64,000 bases of DNA from positions 1 through 64,000 of the forward strand of contig JAPPED010000028.1 in assembly GCA_028824295.1 (NCBI GenBank). The letters run 5' to 3'. The stretch is from Rhodospirillales bacterium. GTDB taxonomy: Bacteria > Pseudomonadota > Alphaproteobacteria > TMED109. This document shows, piece by piece, positions 17,450 to 26,482 of the stretch (the stretch's first letter is position 1; the number at the start of each line of letters is the position of its first letter). Both the position numbers and the translations under genes were made by a program. The notes under the pieces are model-generated. The model saw only the letters and a program-made list of their open reading frames with translations, made no database searches and was not told the DNA's origin.

Positions 17450-19855
17450 ATGAGCCCAGTGCGCACATTCGAGTCACAGCTCGGCGGCCGGGTGATCGCG
17501 TCACGGTGGCTGATCATCATTGCCACGGTGATCCTGGTCGGGATTGCGGCGAGCGGCACGGTGTTCCTCGAGTTCTCGGCCGACGACCGCATCTACTTCA
17601 ACAAAGACAATCCTCAACTGCTCGCATTCGAGGCCCTGGAGGATAAGTACGGGCAGAGCGACAACGTCCTGTTCGTCCTCGTGCCGCCCGACCGCGATGC
17701 CACTTCGGCTTTCGCGCTCGAGGCTACCGCTTGGCTCACCGAGCAGGCCTGGACAGTTCCGTACGCGACCCGTGTCGATTCCCTCACCAACTTCCAGCAC
17801 ACCACGGCCCGCGGGGACGACATCTTCGTGCGCGAACTCGTGGACAAGTCCGGCCGCGCCGATGCCGACGAACGGGCCCGGATTCGTGCGATCGCCTTGG
17901 CCGAGCCGGCGCTTGCAGGCCGCCTCATCGCGCGGGACGGGGGAGTCAGTGGCGTCAACGTCTCAGTGCAGCTGCCGGGTGCGGACAAGTTGGTCGAAGG
18001 GGCGGAGGTCGAGGACACCGCGCGCCGGCTCGCCCATGAGGTCGAGCGGCGGTTCCCGGGCATCGACGTGAGGGTGACCGGCCACGTGGTCTTCAACCAA
18101 ACGTTTATGGAAGTGTCGCTGAGCGATCTCAAGACGTTGGTGCCGCTGAGCTTCGTGGCCATGACCCTGATGCTGATCTACCTGACACGGGGCTTCAGCG
18201 GGACGTTCGCGATCATGCTGGTCGTGGCCCTGGCGGTCATGACTGCCGTGGGCCTCGGCGGCTGGGTGGGGCTCCCGATGACGTCGGCCTCCGCGATCGC
18301 GCCCACGGTCGTGCTGACGGTCGCCATCGCTAGCTGTGTCCACGTGTATTCGACCTTGGTCCACCAGCTGCGGAGCAACGCTCCCGGATCGCCCAAAGGC
18401 GGTGGCGAAGCCCCGTACCCACCCGCCAAGGCCGAAGCGCAGAAGCGGAATGCAATCATCGAATCGGTGCGGGTCAATCTTCAGCCGGTATTCCTTGCAA
18501 GCCTGACCACCGCGCTGGGCTTCCTGAGCATGCACTTCTCCGAGGTCCCGCCGTTCCGCCAGCTCGGCACCTTCGTGGCCTTCGGGGTCGCCGCATCGTT
18601 CGTGCTCTCCGTGACCTTCCTTCCTGCCCTGCTGTCGCTGCTGCCCATTCCGGTGCGCGCCCCCCGGCTCGGTCTCGATAGGGGGATGGCCGCGCTCGGG
18701 GAATACGTGATCCGCCGGCGCCGGGCCCTGCTGTGGGGGGCCGGACTGGTGGTGATGGCGCTCGTCGCGTCGATACCCCGCAATGAGCTGAACGATGTCT
18801 TCCTCCACTACTTCGATGAGGACGTGGAGTTTCGGCGCGACGCGGAATTCACCGCGAAAAACCTCACCGGCATGTATTCGCTGGATTACTCGCTGGCATC
18901 GATCGAGCCGGGTGGGATCACCGATCCCGCCTACCTCGCCGATGCCGCGGCGTTCGCCGAGTGGTACCGGGCGCAGCCCGAAACGATCCACGTCAGCGTC
19001 ATTACCGACACCTTCCGTCGTCTCAACAGGAGCATGCACGGCGACGATCCGGCTGAATACCGGCTGCCCGAAAGCCGTGAGCTGGCTGCGCAGTACCTCC
19101 TCCTCTACGAGATTTCACTTCCCTTCGGCCACGATCTCAACAACCAGATCGATGTCGACAAGTCGGCGACCCGGATGACGGTGACCACCCAGACGCTCTC
19201 GTCGAACGAGGTGATCGCGCTCAATCGACGGGCGCTGCATTGGCTGACAGACCACGCGCCCAACATCGTGCCTTCCGAGAGTTCCGGCACCACCCTGATG
19301 TTCGCGAATCTCGGCCGTCGGAACATCATTGCCATGCTCGTCGGCACCACCATCGCCCTCGTGGGCATTTCCTTCGTCCTCATCTTTGCGCTGCGCTCGC
19401 TGCGGGTCGGGCTGACCAGCCTTGTCCCGAATCTGGTCCCCGGTGCATTGGGCTTCGGAATCTGGGGGCTGGCGGTCGGCCAGGTCGGGGTCTCCCTGTC
19501 CATGGTGACGGCTATGACGCTGGGCATCGTGGTCGACGACTCTGTGCACTTCCTGAGCAAGTATCAGCGGGCCCGGCGCGAGCTCGGTCATACGTCGCCG
19601 GATGCGGTGCGCGTAGCCTTTCGTACCGTGGGTGCGGCCCTGCTCACGACGTCCCTTGTGCTGGTGGCGGGCTTCGTCGTGATCAGCCTCTCCAGCTTCG
19701 AGCTCAACTCGGATATGGGCCGGCTCACCGCGCTCGTCATCGCGCTGGCGCTGGTGGCCGACTTCCTCCTCCTCCCCCCGCTGCTCATGAGGTTCGACGC
19801 AGGCGCAGGCGGCACCGCGCTGGCTGCCAGGAACCTGCCTGACCAACAGGAATAG
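17450..19855 (+). CDS. RND superfamily (MMPL) exporter
   Basis: 801 residues built as two repeats of one transmembrane helix, a large periplasmic loop and five helices. Helices are visible at about 20-40 (WLIIIATVILVGIAASG), 220-330, 350-405, 430-450, and a second set from about 620 onward. The paired sequences ALGFLSMHFSEVPPFRQLG and VTAMTLGIVVDDSVHFLSKYQRA are typical of the predicted-exporter (COG1033-type) branch, which exports lipids or hydrophobic molecules. A hydrophilic, Pro/Gly-rich insert (SNAPGSPKGGGEAPYPPAK) breaks the first half. I prefer the ATG at 17450 to the GTG at 17441. LolA-like and outer-membrane partners often sit beside such genes; here a pair is at 54.7-56.8 kb. Confidence 0.9.
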   Translation: MSPVRTFESQLGGRVIASRWLIIIATVILVGIAASGTVFLEFSADDRIYFNKDNPQLLAFEALEDKYGQSDNVLFVLVPPDRDATSAFALEATAWLTEQAWTVPYATRVDSLTNFQHTTARGDDIFVRELVDKSGRADADERARIRAIALAEPALAGRLIARDGGVSGVNVSVQLPGADKLVEGAEVEDTARRLAHEVERRFPGIDVRVTGHVVFNQTFMEVSLSDLKTLVPLSFVAMTLMLIYLTRGFSGTFAIMLVVALAVMTAVGLGGWVGLPMTSASAIAPTVVLTVAIASCVHVYSTLVHQLRSNAPGSPKGGGEAPYPPAKAEAQKRNAIIESVRVNLQPVFLASLTTALGFLSMHFSEVPPFRQLGTFVAFGVAASFVLSVTFLPALLSLLPIPVRAPRLGLDRGMAALGEYVIRRRRALLWGAGLVVMALVASIPRNELNDVFLHYFDEDVEFRRDAEFTAKNLTGMYSLDYSLASIEPGGITDPAYLADAAAFAEWYRAQPETIHVSVITDTFRRLNRSMHGDDPAEYRLPESRELAAQYLLLYEISLPFGHDLNNQIDVDKSATRMTVTTQTLSSNEVIALNRRALHWLTDHAPNIVPSESSGTTLMFANLGRRNIIAMLVGTTIALVGISFVLIFALRSLRVGLTSLVPNLVPGALGFGIWGLAVGQVGVSLSMVTAMTLGIVVDDSVHFLSKYQRARRELGHTSPDAVRVAFRTVGAALLTTSLVLVAGFVVISLSSFELNSDMGRLTALVIALALVADFLLLPPLLMRFDAGAGGTALAARNLPDQQE

Positions 19856-20128
19856 CAACGCGCGGCAATCTCAACGCGCCGGACCCCCGTGCGCAAAGGC
19901 CCTGAAGGGCATCAGCTCAGTTCGACGTGCGGTCCTCCCCGGGGCGCGACTGGCACCCGGCATGACCATATGCCGACGCGGTGCGCCGCCCCAATGCCGT
20001 TCACCGCGGGTTCGGAAGACCACTGAGGGCCACCACCGTCGCCTTCCCCGCCTCGCACCCGTTTGGAGCCTCGAGGGCACGGGTGGTTCCGCCAGCGACG
20101 TCGTCGTGGGTGCCGAGTGCGCACCGTG

Positions 20129-20680
20129 CTACTGCGAGGTCGGGCCTCCCGGTCGGTTGGTCGCCGCGCTGGCGCGCCTCCAGCCGTCGCTGACCGCGGC
20201 TGCCCGTTCCGATTTCTTGGGGTGGCTCGCCGACATTTCCTCGGGAAGCGCTTCGATCATCGCGAGGGTCTGGTCCAATGATGCGCCCAACCGGAAGAGA
20301 ACCTTCCCTGCGTACCGGTCGGCCGAGAGTTCCTCCCGATGTCGTTCGCCCCTGTACACTACGTGACCCATGACATGGCGCCCGATTTCTCGCGCAAGGG
20401 TCCCGACGTTGCGCCAGTTCCAGTGTGCATTCGTCCAGCCCAGGTCGGACAGAAACTGCTCGTTCACAAGTACGTAGCGGCTCCCATCGCAAATGAGGGC
20501 CTTCGCATTCAGCACACGGTCGGATGCTCGAATTTCAAAATTGATCCCGGACAGGCCGGCGCTCTTCTGGACCGCATGCAGCGCGGAGGCAGCTGCCTCG
20601 GAGTACTGGAAGGGAGGGCAGGCGTGGCTCCAGGCAGGGATCAGCACCGCTATCCAGGTAAGGGTCATCCGGATACTCAT
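20129..20680 (-). CDS. Secreted M48-like metallopeptidase homologue with degenerate zinc motif
   Basis: 183 residues with a signal peptide (MSIRMTLTWIAVLIPAWSHA). The core follows the M48-like pattern: a presumed catalytic helix LAREIGRHVMGHV, then EELSADRYAGKVLFRLGAS and ATHP-like SASHPKKSER. In active members the helix reads HExxH; here it is R97-E-I-G-R101, so both zinc-binding histidines are arginines while the glutamate, the following His102 and the downstream E117xxxD121 are kept. Probably catalytically inactive, perhaps a binding or chaperone-like protein. Function unknown. It lies between the RND exporter and murU. Confidence 0.72.
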   Translation of the reverse strand: MSIRMTLTWIAVLIPAWSHACPPFQYSEAAASALHAVQKSAGLSGINFEIRASDRVLNAKALICDGSRYVLVNEQFLSDLGWTNAHWNWRNVGTLAREIGRHVMGHVVYRGERHREELSADRYAGKVLFRLGASLDQTLAMIEALPEEMSASHPKKSERAAAVSDGWRRASAATNRPGGPTSQ

Positions 20681-20913
20681 GGCGTCGGTGTCTCATGCAG
20701 ATTGGCTCCGAACCCGTCGTGGCCACCAGGGCCTGCAGAGGAGCTGCGGAAAGCTCTAACCATTGGGCCGAATCGGCTTGTCGAACTTCCGGCCAGCGGC
20801 AGGGCGGGAGCCGGTGACGGGGATGCCGCCCGCGCGATCGGACGGGTGGATCATCCACCACCGGATCGAGTCCCGCAGCGACGGGGCCAACGGCGGATGC
20901 GGCAGGTGCCGAC

Positions 20914-21642
20914 TCACACTGTTGCCTCTTTGGCTGCAAGCAGCCGTTCCGTGTCCTGCACCGCCTGGACGGTGCCGACGTGAAACCAACCGCCGTGGTG
21001 CACGATTCCGAACAGGCGCTGCTCGAGGCGGGCACGGCGGTACAGGGCGCCCAGCGGAAAAGGGCCGTCCGGAGCGTCTTTGAACAGGGTCCGCGACAGG
21101 ATCTGAATGCCCGTGAACACGTAGGGCTGTCGGTCGGTCTCGGCTCGTACGAGTGGTGCTGCTCCCCTGGGAAGCGGGGGAAGGCCGAAATCGCCGCTGC
21201 CCGAATAGCCGGTTGTCCGATCCCGGGGCGTCACCAGCAGCAGCGCATCCATGGCCCGAGCGTCCCAGTGCTGCTCCAGCGCCCGAAACGCAAGCTCGGC
21301 CCGCGGCAACACAACATCTGCGTTGGCGACCAGAAACGCAGCGTGTTCGAGGTGGGGCAGGGCTCGCCGGACACCCCCTCCCGTTTCCAGGCGGTCGTCC
21401 TCCAGGCTGACGTGGACGGGCGGCCGCGTCCGCCGTTCCAGCAGGCACTCGACCTGCCAGCTGAGATGGCTCGCGTTGACGACAGCGTGCGACACGCCGA
21501 ATCGTTCCAGCGCATCGAGCATCCGGTCCAGCATCGACCGGCCGGCAATCCGGACCAGGGGTTTCGGGACGCGGTCGGTGAGCGGCCGCATCCGCTCGCC
21601 GCGTCCGGCGGCGAGCACCATGGCCGTGTGGATGGCCCTCAT
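20914..21642 (-). CDS. murU: N-acetylmuramate 1-phosphate uridylyltransferase
   Basis: 242 residues of the sugar nucleotidyltransferase fold. The signature is MVLAAGRGERMRPLTDRVPK at 8-27, with Lys27 of VPKPLV in the sugar-phosphate site and the ANADVVL metal motif. MurU makes UDP-MurNAc from MurNAc-1-phosphate and UTP in the peptidoglycan recycling route that bypasses de novo UDP-MurNAc synthesis (and hence fosfomycin). The gene is 36 bases downstream of amgK, which supplies its substrate. In related genomes addB usually follows directly; here about 5 kb intervenes. Confidence 0.92.
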   Translation of the reverse strand: MRAIHTAMVLAAGRGERMRPLTDRVPKPLVRIAGRSMLDRMLDALERFGVSHAVVNASHLSWQVECLLERRTRPPVHVSLEDDRLETGGGVRRALPHLEHAAFLVANADVVLPRAELAFRALEQHWDARAMDALLLVTPRDRTTGYSGSGDFGLPPLPRGAAPLVRAETDRQPYVFTGIQILSRTLFKDAPDGPFPLGALYRRARLEQRLFGIVHHGGWFHVGTVQAVQDTERLLAAKEATV

Positions 21643-21678
21643 GCGACGGTCGGAGCGCGGGGCAAGCGAGCGCCTTGG

Positions 21679-22668
21679 CTACGGATTGCCGAGGCCATTG
21701 AACGCATCCGGCTGCCGAAGCGGGGCCGGAACGTGCCGGTCCAACCACTCCCGCACCGCAAGCAACCCGTCGTTCTTGATGCGATGCTCCAGCAGTGTCC
21801 AGGTAGCAGGCAGCCACGTCAGGTAACGGGGCTTCTGGTCCCTGCGCGCCAGCCGGGTGAAGATGCCGAGGATCTTGGATGATCGCTGAGCGGAGAGCGC
21901 GGCAAACGCGGCGCGGAATGTGGACGGCTCAAGCGACGTCGCGGCAAGGAACCGCTCCATCAATCTGGCCACGAGTTCCGACGGCAGGGGATTCCGAACA
22001 TCATCGAGCAGCGATGCCAGGTCATACGCAGGATGGCCCGCGAGCGCGTCCTGGAAGTCGATCAGACCGACATTTGCCGGCGGCGGTCGGTCACGGAGGC
22101 ACAGCAGGTTGTCGACGTGGCAGTCCCGGAGCACGAGAACCGGCAAGGCATCGAGATGGGGGGTCAGCACGGCAGCCCATGCGTCGCGCCACGTCTCGCG
22201 GCGCTCCTGGTCGGGTTCGACGCCGACGGCAGGCAGGTACCAGTCCAGAAACAGGTCGGCTTCGGCCAGCAGGGGCCGCAGGTCGTACGGATCCAGCCAT
22301 TGCGGCGGCGGATGCCGCGTGATCGCAACCAGCACGTCGACCGCCATTTCGTAGAGCGGCTCGGGGGCCGTTCCGGTCGCGAGAACGCGGGAAAACAGGT
22401 CGTCGCCAAGATCTTCCAGCAGCAGCCAGCCGTCATCCACGTCCTCGGCCAGGATCTCCGGAGCCGACAGCCCGAGGTCCTGCAGGTGACGCGCCACGCG
22501 AACGAACGGCCGGACGTCCTCGAGTTCGGGAGGAGCATCCATCAACACGCCACCAGGCGTGCGGAAGTACCGGCGGTTCGACGCGTCGCCGGCCAGCAGC
22601 ACGGCGGCATCCGGATCGATTCCCTGGTGTTTCAGAAAGGTGTCCAGCCGGGCACGGCGCTCAGCCAT
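21679..22668 (-). CDS. amgK: Anomeric MurNAc/GlcNAc kinase
   Basis: 329 residues with the aminoglycoside-phosphotransferase fold. The Brenner-like catalytic loop is LRDCHVDNLL, and the metal-binding GLIDFQDALAGHPAYDLASLL follows it. The N-terminal part (GDASNRRYFRTPGG) is typical of AmgK, which phosphorylates MurNAc at C1 for MurU. The ATG at 22668 overlaps the end of tsaE by eight bases. The order tsaE-amgK-murU is a standard alphaproteobacterial arrangement. Confidence 0.92.
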   Translation of the reverse strand: MAERRARLDTFLKHQGIDPDAAVLLAGDASNRRYFRTPGGVLMDAPPELEDVRPFVRVARHLQDLGLSAPEILAEDVDDGWLLLEDLGDDLFSRVLATGTAPEPLYEMAVDVLVAITRHPPPQWLDPYDLRPLLAEADLFLDWYLPAVGVEPDQERRETWRDAWAAVLTPHLDALPVLVLRDCHVDNLLCLRDRPPPANVGLIDFQDALAGHPAYDLASLLDDVRNPLPSELVARLMERFLAATSLEPSTFRAAFAALSAQRSSKILGIFTRLARRDQKPRYLTWLPATWTLLEHRIKNDGLLAVREWLDRHVPAPLRQPDAFNGLGNP

Positions 22669-23152
22669 TGTCGGCCACCTTTTGGAGGCGCGAGCCCCAC
22701 GTGGCCCCCGGCTCGAGCGTCACCGTCCTGCCGGTACCCGCATGATCCAGACGAAGCGTGAGGCGGGCCGGAGGAAGCAGGCGTTCCACGATCTCCGGCC
22801 ATTCAATGAGCGTGATCCCGTCGGCTAGCGCGTCTTCGAGGCCGAGTTCCCACACATCGTCGGCGCGCTCGAGCCGGTGCAAGTCGAAATGCCACACGTC
22901 CCCCGCGCCGGTTGAGTGCTGTTCCACCAGCGACCATGTCGGACTGGGCACCAGGTCGGTACCGCCGAGGGCGCCGATGAAAGATCGAGCGAACGTGGTC
23001 TTCCCAGCGCCGAGCGGTCCCACAAGTCCGATGACATCACCTCGGCGCGCCAGCTGCGCCAGGTTGGCCGCGAGGTCTCGTGTGGCGTCGGTATCCGGGA
23101 GCAGCAATCGGCGCCGCGGGCCGGTTGCGCCTGATGCCGGGGCGGGTTCCAC
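22661..23152 (-). CDS. tsaE: tRNA threonylcarbamoyladenosine biosynthesis ATPase TsaE
   Basis: 163 residues from the GTG at 23152, which sits one base after the ahcY stop. The P-loop GPLGAGKTTFARSFIGALG is preceded by GDVIGLV, and the family segments SPTWSLVEQH, HFDLHRLERADDVWELGLED and ITLIEWPE are all present. TsaE drives the TsaBD complex in forming t6A37 on ANN-decoding tRNAs. The N-terminal 25 residues are Pro/Ala-rich and poorly conserved, so the exact start is less certain than the identity. Confidence 0.94.
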   Translation of the reverse strand: MEPAPASGATGPRRRLLLPDTDATRDLAANLAQLARRGDVIGLVGPLGAGKTTFARSFIGALGGTDLVPSPTWSLVEQHSTGAGDVWHFDLHRLERADDVWELGLEDALADGITLIEWPEIVERLLPPARLTLRLDHAGTGRTVTLEPGATWGSRLQKVADNG

Positions 23153-23153
23153 G

Positions 23154-24455
23154 CTAGTAGCGGTAAGCAGCCGGTTTGAATGGGCCGTTGCGGTCGATTC
23201 CCAGATAGTCGGCCTGGCTCTGGGTAAGGTGGCTGAGCTCCGCGCCAAGGCGCGCGAGGTGCAGACTCGCCACCTTTTCGTCGAGGTGTTTGGGCAACAC
23301 GTGCACGGTGCAGTCATACCGGTCGCTGCGTGTCCAGAGCTCGATCTGCGCGAGAACCTGGTTGGTGAACGAGGCGCTCATCACGAAGCTGGGATGGCCG
23401 GTCGCGCAGCCAAGGTTCACCAGGCGCCCCTTGGCCAGCAGGATGATGCGGTGACCGTCGGGAAAGCGAATTTGGTCGACCTGGGGCTTCACTTCTTCCC
23501 AGATGAAGTTCGAGAGTGCCGCCACCTGGATCTCGTTGTCGAAGTGACCGATGTTGCAGATGATGGCGCGGTCCTTCATGGCCCGCATGTGATCCAGCGT
23601 GATGACGTCGGTATTGCCGGTGGCCGTGACGAATACGTCACCCCGAGGCGCCGCCGCATCCATCGTGGTTACCTCGTAGCCCTCCATGGCGGCCTGCAGG
23701 GCGCAGATCGGGTCGATTTCGGTGACGAGCACCCGCGCGCCCGCATTCCGCAGTGATGCCGCCGACCCCTTGCCGACATCGCCAAATCCGGCGACCACGG
23801 CGACCTTGCCGGAGAGCATGACGTCGGTGGCGCGACGGATACCGTCGACGAGGCTCTCGCGGCATCCGTAGAGGTTGTCGAACTTCGATTTCGTCACCGA
23901 GTCGTTCACGTTGATGGCGGGGACGAGCAGGCTGCCTTCCTCCGCCATCTGGACAAGACGGCGCACGCCGGTCGTCGTTTCTTCGGAAACTCCCCGGACC
24001 TGCTCGCGCATCAGGTCGGCGTGCTGCTCATGCATGACCTTCGTAAGATCGCCGCCGTCATCGAGAACGAGGTTCGGCGTCCAACTGTCCGGGCCGTGAA
24101 TGGTCTGGTCGATGCACCACCAGAATTCCTCTTCGGTTTCATCCTTCCATGCGAATACGGGCACGCCACGCGCAGCCATCGCCGCTGCCGCGTGGTCCTG
24201 CGTCGAGAAGATGTTGCAGGAACTCCAGCGGACTTCGGCACCGAGTTCGATCAGCGTCTCGATCAGGACGGCCGTCTGGATGGTCATGTGGAGGCATCCG
24301 GCGATGCGGGCACCGTTCAGGGGCTTTTGGCCGGCATACTCACCACGGACGGCCATGAGGCCCGGCATTTCAGTCTCGGCGATCTCGATTTCTCTGCGGC
24401 CCCAGTCAGCGAGCCCCAGATCAGCGACCTTGAAGTCGCGATGTCCAGCGGTCAT
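23154..24455 (-). CDS. ahcY: S-adenosylhomocysteine hydrolase
   Basis: 433 residues. It has the NAD-binding [15 protein letters not shown], the substrate-site stretch [13 protein letters not shown], and the C-terminal [10 protein letters not shown] (the last Lys and Tyr reach into the partner's NAD site in this tetramer). It splits SAH into adenosine and homocysteine, keeping methyltransferases free of product inhibition. The ATG at 24455 has GGAAGGA upstream. A perfect TATAAT on the minus strand (24610-24605) lies in the leader without a matching -35, and I could not fit the SAH riboswitch consensus. ptsH would usually be the upstream neighbour; here a + strand trio intervenes. Confidence 0.97.
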   Translation of the reverse strand: MTAGHRDFKVADLGLADWGRREIEIAETEMPGLMAVRGEYAGQKPLNGARIAGCLHMTIQTAVLIETLIELGAEVRWSSCNIFSTQDHAAAAMAARGVPVFAWKDETEEEFWWCIDQTIHGPDSWTPNLVLDDGGDLTKVMHEQHADLMREQVRGVSEETTTGVRRLVQMAEEGSLLVPAINVNDSVTKSKFDNLYGCRESLVDGIRRATDVMLSGKVAVVAGFGDVGKGSAASLRNAGARVLVTEIDPICALQAAMEGYEVTTMDAAAPRGDVFVTATGNTDVITLDHMRAMKDRAIICNIGHFDNEIQVAALSNFIWEEVKPQVDQIRFPDGHRIILLAKGRLVNLGCATGHPSFVMSASFTNQVLAQIELWTRSDRYDCTVHVLPKHLDEKVASLHLARLGAELSHLTQSQADYLGIDRNGPFKPAAYRY

Positions 24456-24686
24456 GGCGGCGATGATCCTTCCAGGAGAGCGGCGCAGTAGATCGGGCGA
24501 TGGGCGGGGGATTGGGGACAAGCCTGCAGCAAGCCACGGCAATCGTTCACCTTGTTGCCCTGCAATCAAGAATCACAGAATATCTGATGAGAAGTAATGG
24601 GCCGATTATAGAACTGGGCAAGTCGAAATGGGGCCCGAAGCCTTTGTGAGTTCGGCGGCGTTCGCAGGACCTGGCAATCGTTGTTC

Positions 24687-25901
24687 ATGGTTCGGTTGAT
24701 CGGAGCGGGAAACCGCCGCACCTGCGGAGTCACCGCTGTCGCCGCGCTACTGATCCTCGCCGCTCCACCCTTGATTGCGTCCGTGCATTCGTTCGATGCT
24801 GCGCCCGGCTACCAGGTGAAGGGTCCGGGAGCCGCAGCAGATCCAGGCGACGTTGCCGGCGGCCCCGAGGCGGCACCCGTTTGGGAGGACCATGCGATCG
24901 ACCCTCGGGGACGCGCCATGGTGCACAGTGCGACGTTGACGGAACTTCCGAAGGGAGGAGTACAGGCGTTCTGGTATGGCGGCAGCCGGGAAGGGGCGCG
25001 TGACGTGGGGATATATTCGGCCCGTCTTCTCCCGAACGAGCGTTCGTGGACCCTCCCGCGGGAAGTCATGACCAGGGCCAGGCTTTCGGAAGAACTGGGG
25101 AGATATATCAAGAAGCTGGGCAACCCGGTCGCATTCCTCGATAACAGCGGACAGGTGTGGCTTTTTTTCGTCAGTGTTTCGGTCGGTGGATGGTCGGGCA
25201 GCTCGATCAACGCGATGGTGTCCCAAGACGGCGGGGAGACGTTTGGCCCAGTGAAGCGACTAATTACCAGCCCGGCCTTCAACGTGAGCACCCTGGTGAG
25301 GGGTCGTCCGGTCCAGATGCGGGACGGGAGCATCACCCTGCCCGTCTATCACGAATTCCTGGGCAAGTTTGCCGAACTGCTGCGACTGGACCCGGAAGGC
25401 GTCGTGCTGGGGAAGAAACGCCTCACCCTTGGACGGAGTCACATTCAGCCGGTGCTCGTGCCCGAGGACGCGGAGACCGCACACGTATTCCTGCGCTACG
25501 CCGGCGAAACGGACAAGAGAATTCACTACGTCAGCACCGACGATGCCGGACTGGAATTTACGTCGCCAAGCGGGTCAAACCTGCCGAATCCCGACAGCGC
25601 GATCGATGCAGTGCGTGTCGCGGGCCATGGATTGCTGATGGTCTACAACCACTCCGAGGTGGCGCGAGACATCCTGGCGCTGGCGGTGTCCGAGGGACAG
25701 CCCGGCCACTGGACCCGAATTCACGACCTCGAACATGCCGAAGCCGGCACGGGACGGCTGTTCTCCTACCCATCGATCCTGCGTGACCAGGTTGGAAGAA
25801 CACACGTCGTCTATACCCACAACCGCGCGTACATCAAGCACGTCATGTTCAACGATGTCTGGCTCTCGGATGCAAGGCGTGGTGCTCCCTCGCCACCATG
25901 A
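24687..25901 (+). CDS. Sialidase-like (BNR/Asp-box) secreted or membrane-anchored protein
   Basis: 404 residues. A hydrophobic N-terminal segment (CGVTAVAALLILAAPPLIASV, about 12-32) acts as signal peptide or anchor. The remainder is a beta-propeller of the BNR_2 sialidase type: HSATLTELPKGGVQAFWYGGSREG opens it, one good Asp-box is SQDGGETFGP, and a second degenerate one is STDDAGLEF. Many such proteins are not true neuraminidases and no sialic-acid genes are nearby, so the substrate is unknown. ATG at 24687 preferred over TTG at 24681. The stop overlaps the next gene (ATGA), so it is coupled to two membrane proteins. Confidence 0.78.
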   Translation: MVRLIGAGNRRTCGVTAVAALLILAAPPLIASVHSFDAAPGYQVKGPGAAADPGDVAGGPEAAPVWEDHAIDPRGRAMVHSATLTELPKGGVQAFWYGGSREGARDVGIYSARLLPNERSWTLPREVMTRARLSEELGRYIKKLGNPVAFLDNSGQVWLFFVSVSVGGWSGSSINAMVSQDGGETFGPVKRLITSPAFNVSTLVRGRPVQMRDGSITLPVYHEFLGKFAELLRLDPEGVVLGKKRLTLGRSHIQPVLVPEDAETAHVFLRYAGETDKRIHYVSTDDAGLEFTSPSGSNLPNPDSAIDAVRVAGHGLLMVYNHSEVARDILALAVSEGQPGHWTRIHDLEHAEAGTGRLFSYPSILRDQVGRTHVVYTHNRAYIKHVMFNDVWLSDARRGAPSPP

Positions 25902-26482
25902 CTGCATACGGATATGTCGGCTGGGCGCTGGTGCTGGCTTCGCTGGGAGCCTGTTGCTCAGCCCGCTACACGGACGACTGGCGGATCAAGCTGGGGGTCG
26001 CCGCCGCGGTGGTGGTTGCAGCCTTCGCGATCCAGCTGGACCGGGTTTCGCTGATCGGATTCGTGGCGTCGGTGCAGAGCGAACCCAGCGTGGCCATGAT
26101 CCTGATCCTGGGCAGCCACGGCGCGAGAAGCCACTGGCCGCATTGGCTGACGCAGCCGGACTTGGGCCCGCTGCACCTTTGTATCGTCCTGCTCGGCTCG
26201 GCGATGTATCCGTCGGCATTGGGTATCGGCTACATCGACCTGTACGCGGCCGGGTACCATCCATACACGGGGATCGGGATGCTGCCCCTTGCCTTCCTGT
26301 TTTCCTGGTTTGCGGGCACCCGGCTTCTCGCGTTCTGGGTGGTCCTCGCGGTGTTGATGCAGGGCTACGGCGTGGGCGAGAGCGACAACGCGTTCGATTA
26401 CTTGATTGATCCGATTATTTTCGTGTACGCGTGCTGGCGTGCTGCCACCTACGCCTGGAGACGTTACTACGGTGCCCGTTGA
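25898..26482 (+). CDS. Multi-pass membrane protein of unknown function
   Basis: 194 residues, not assigned to a family. About five hydrophobic segments are seen: 5-22 (GYVGWALVLASLGACCSA), 31-48 (KLGVAAAVVVAAFAIQLD), 93-108 (LCIVLLGSAMYPSALG), 128-150 (LPLAFLFSWFAGTRLLAFWVVLA) and 168-182 (IDPIIFVYACWRAAT). Between them are the conserved-looking hydrophilic stretches GSHGARSHWPHWLTQPDLGP and GYIDLYAAGYHPYTG. The start codon overlaps the sialidase-like gene's stop and the end overlaps the next start by 11 bases, so all three are made together. Function may be inner-membrane partner of the secreted protein. Confidence 0.72.
   Translation: MTAYGYVGWALVLASLGACCSARYTDDWRIKLGVAAAVVVAAFAIQLDRVSLIGFVASVQSEPSVAMILILGSHGARSHWPHWLTQPDLGPLHLCIVLLGSAMYPSALGIGYIDLYAAGYHPYTGIGMLPLAFLFSWFAGTRLLAFWVVLAVLMQGYGVGESDNAFDYLIDPIIFVYACWRAATYAWRRYYGAR

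Noticed and set aside
24456-24686. Possible SAH riboswitch in the ahcY leader
   Set aside because: I tried to fit the GAGGAGCGCUGC and AGGCUCG parts of the consensus to the minus strand upstream of ahcY and found neither. A covariance-model search would settle it.
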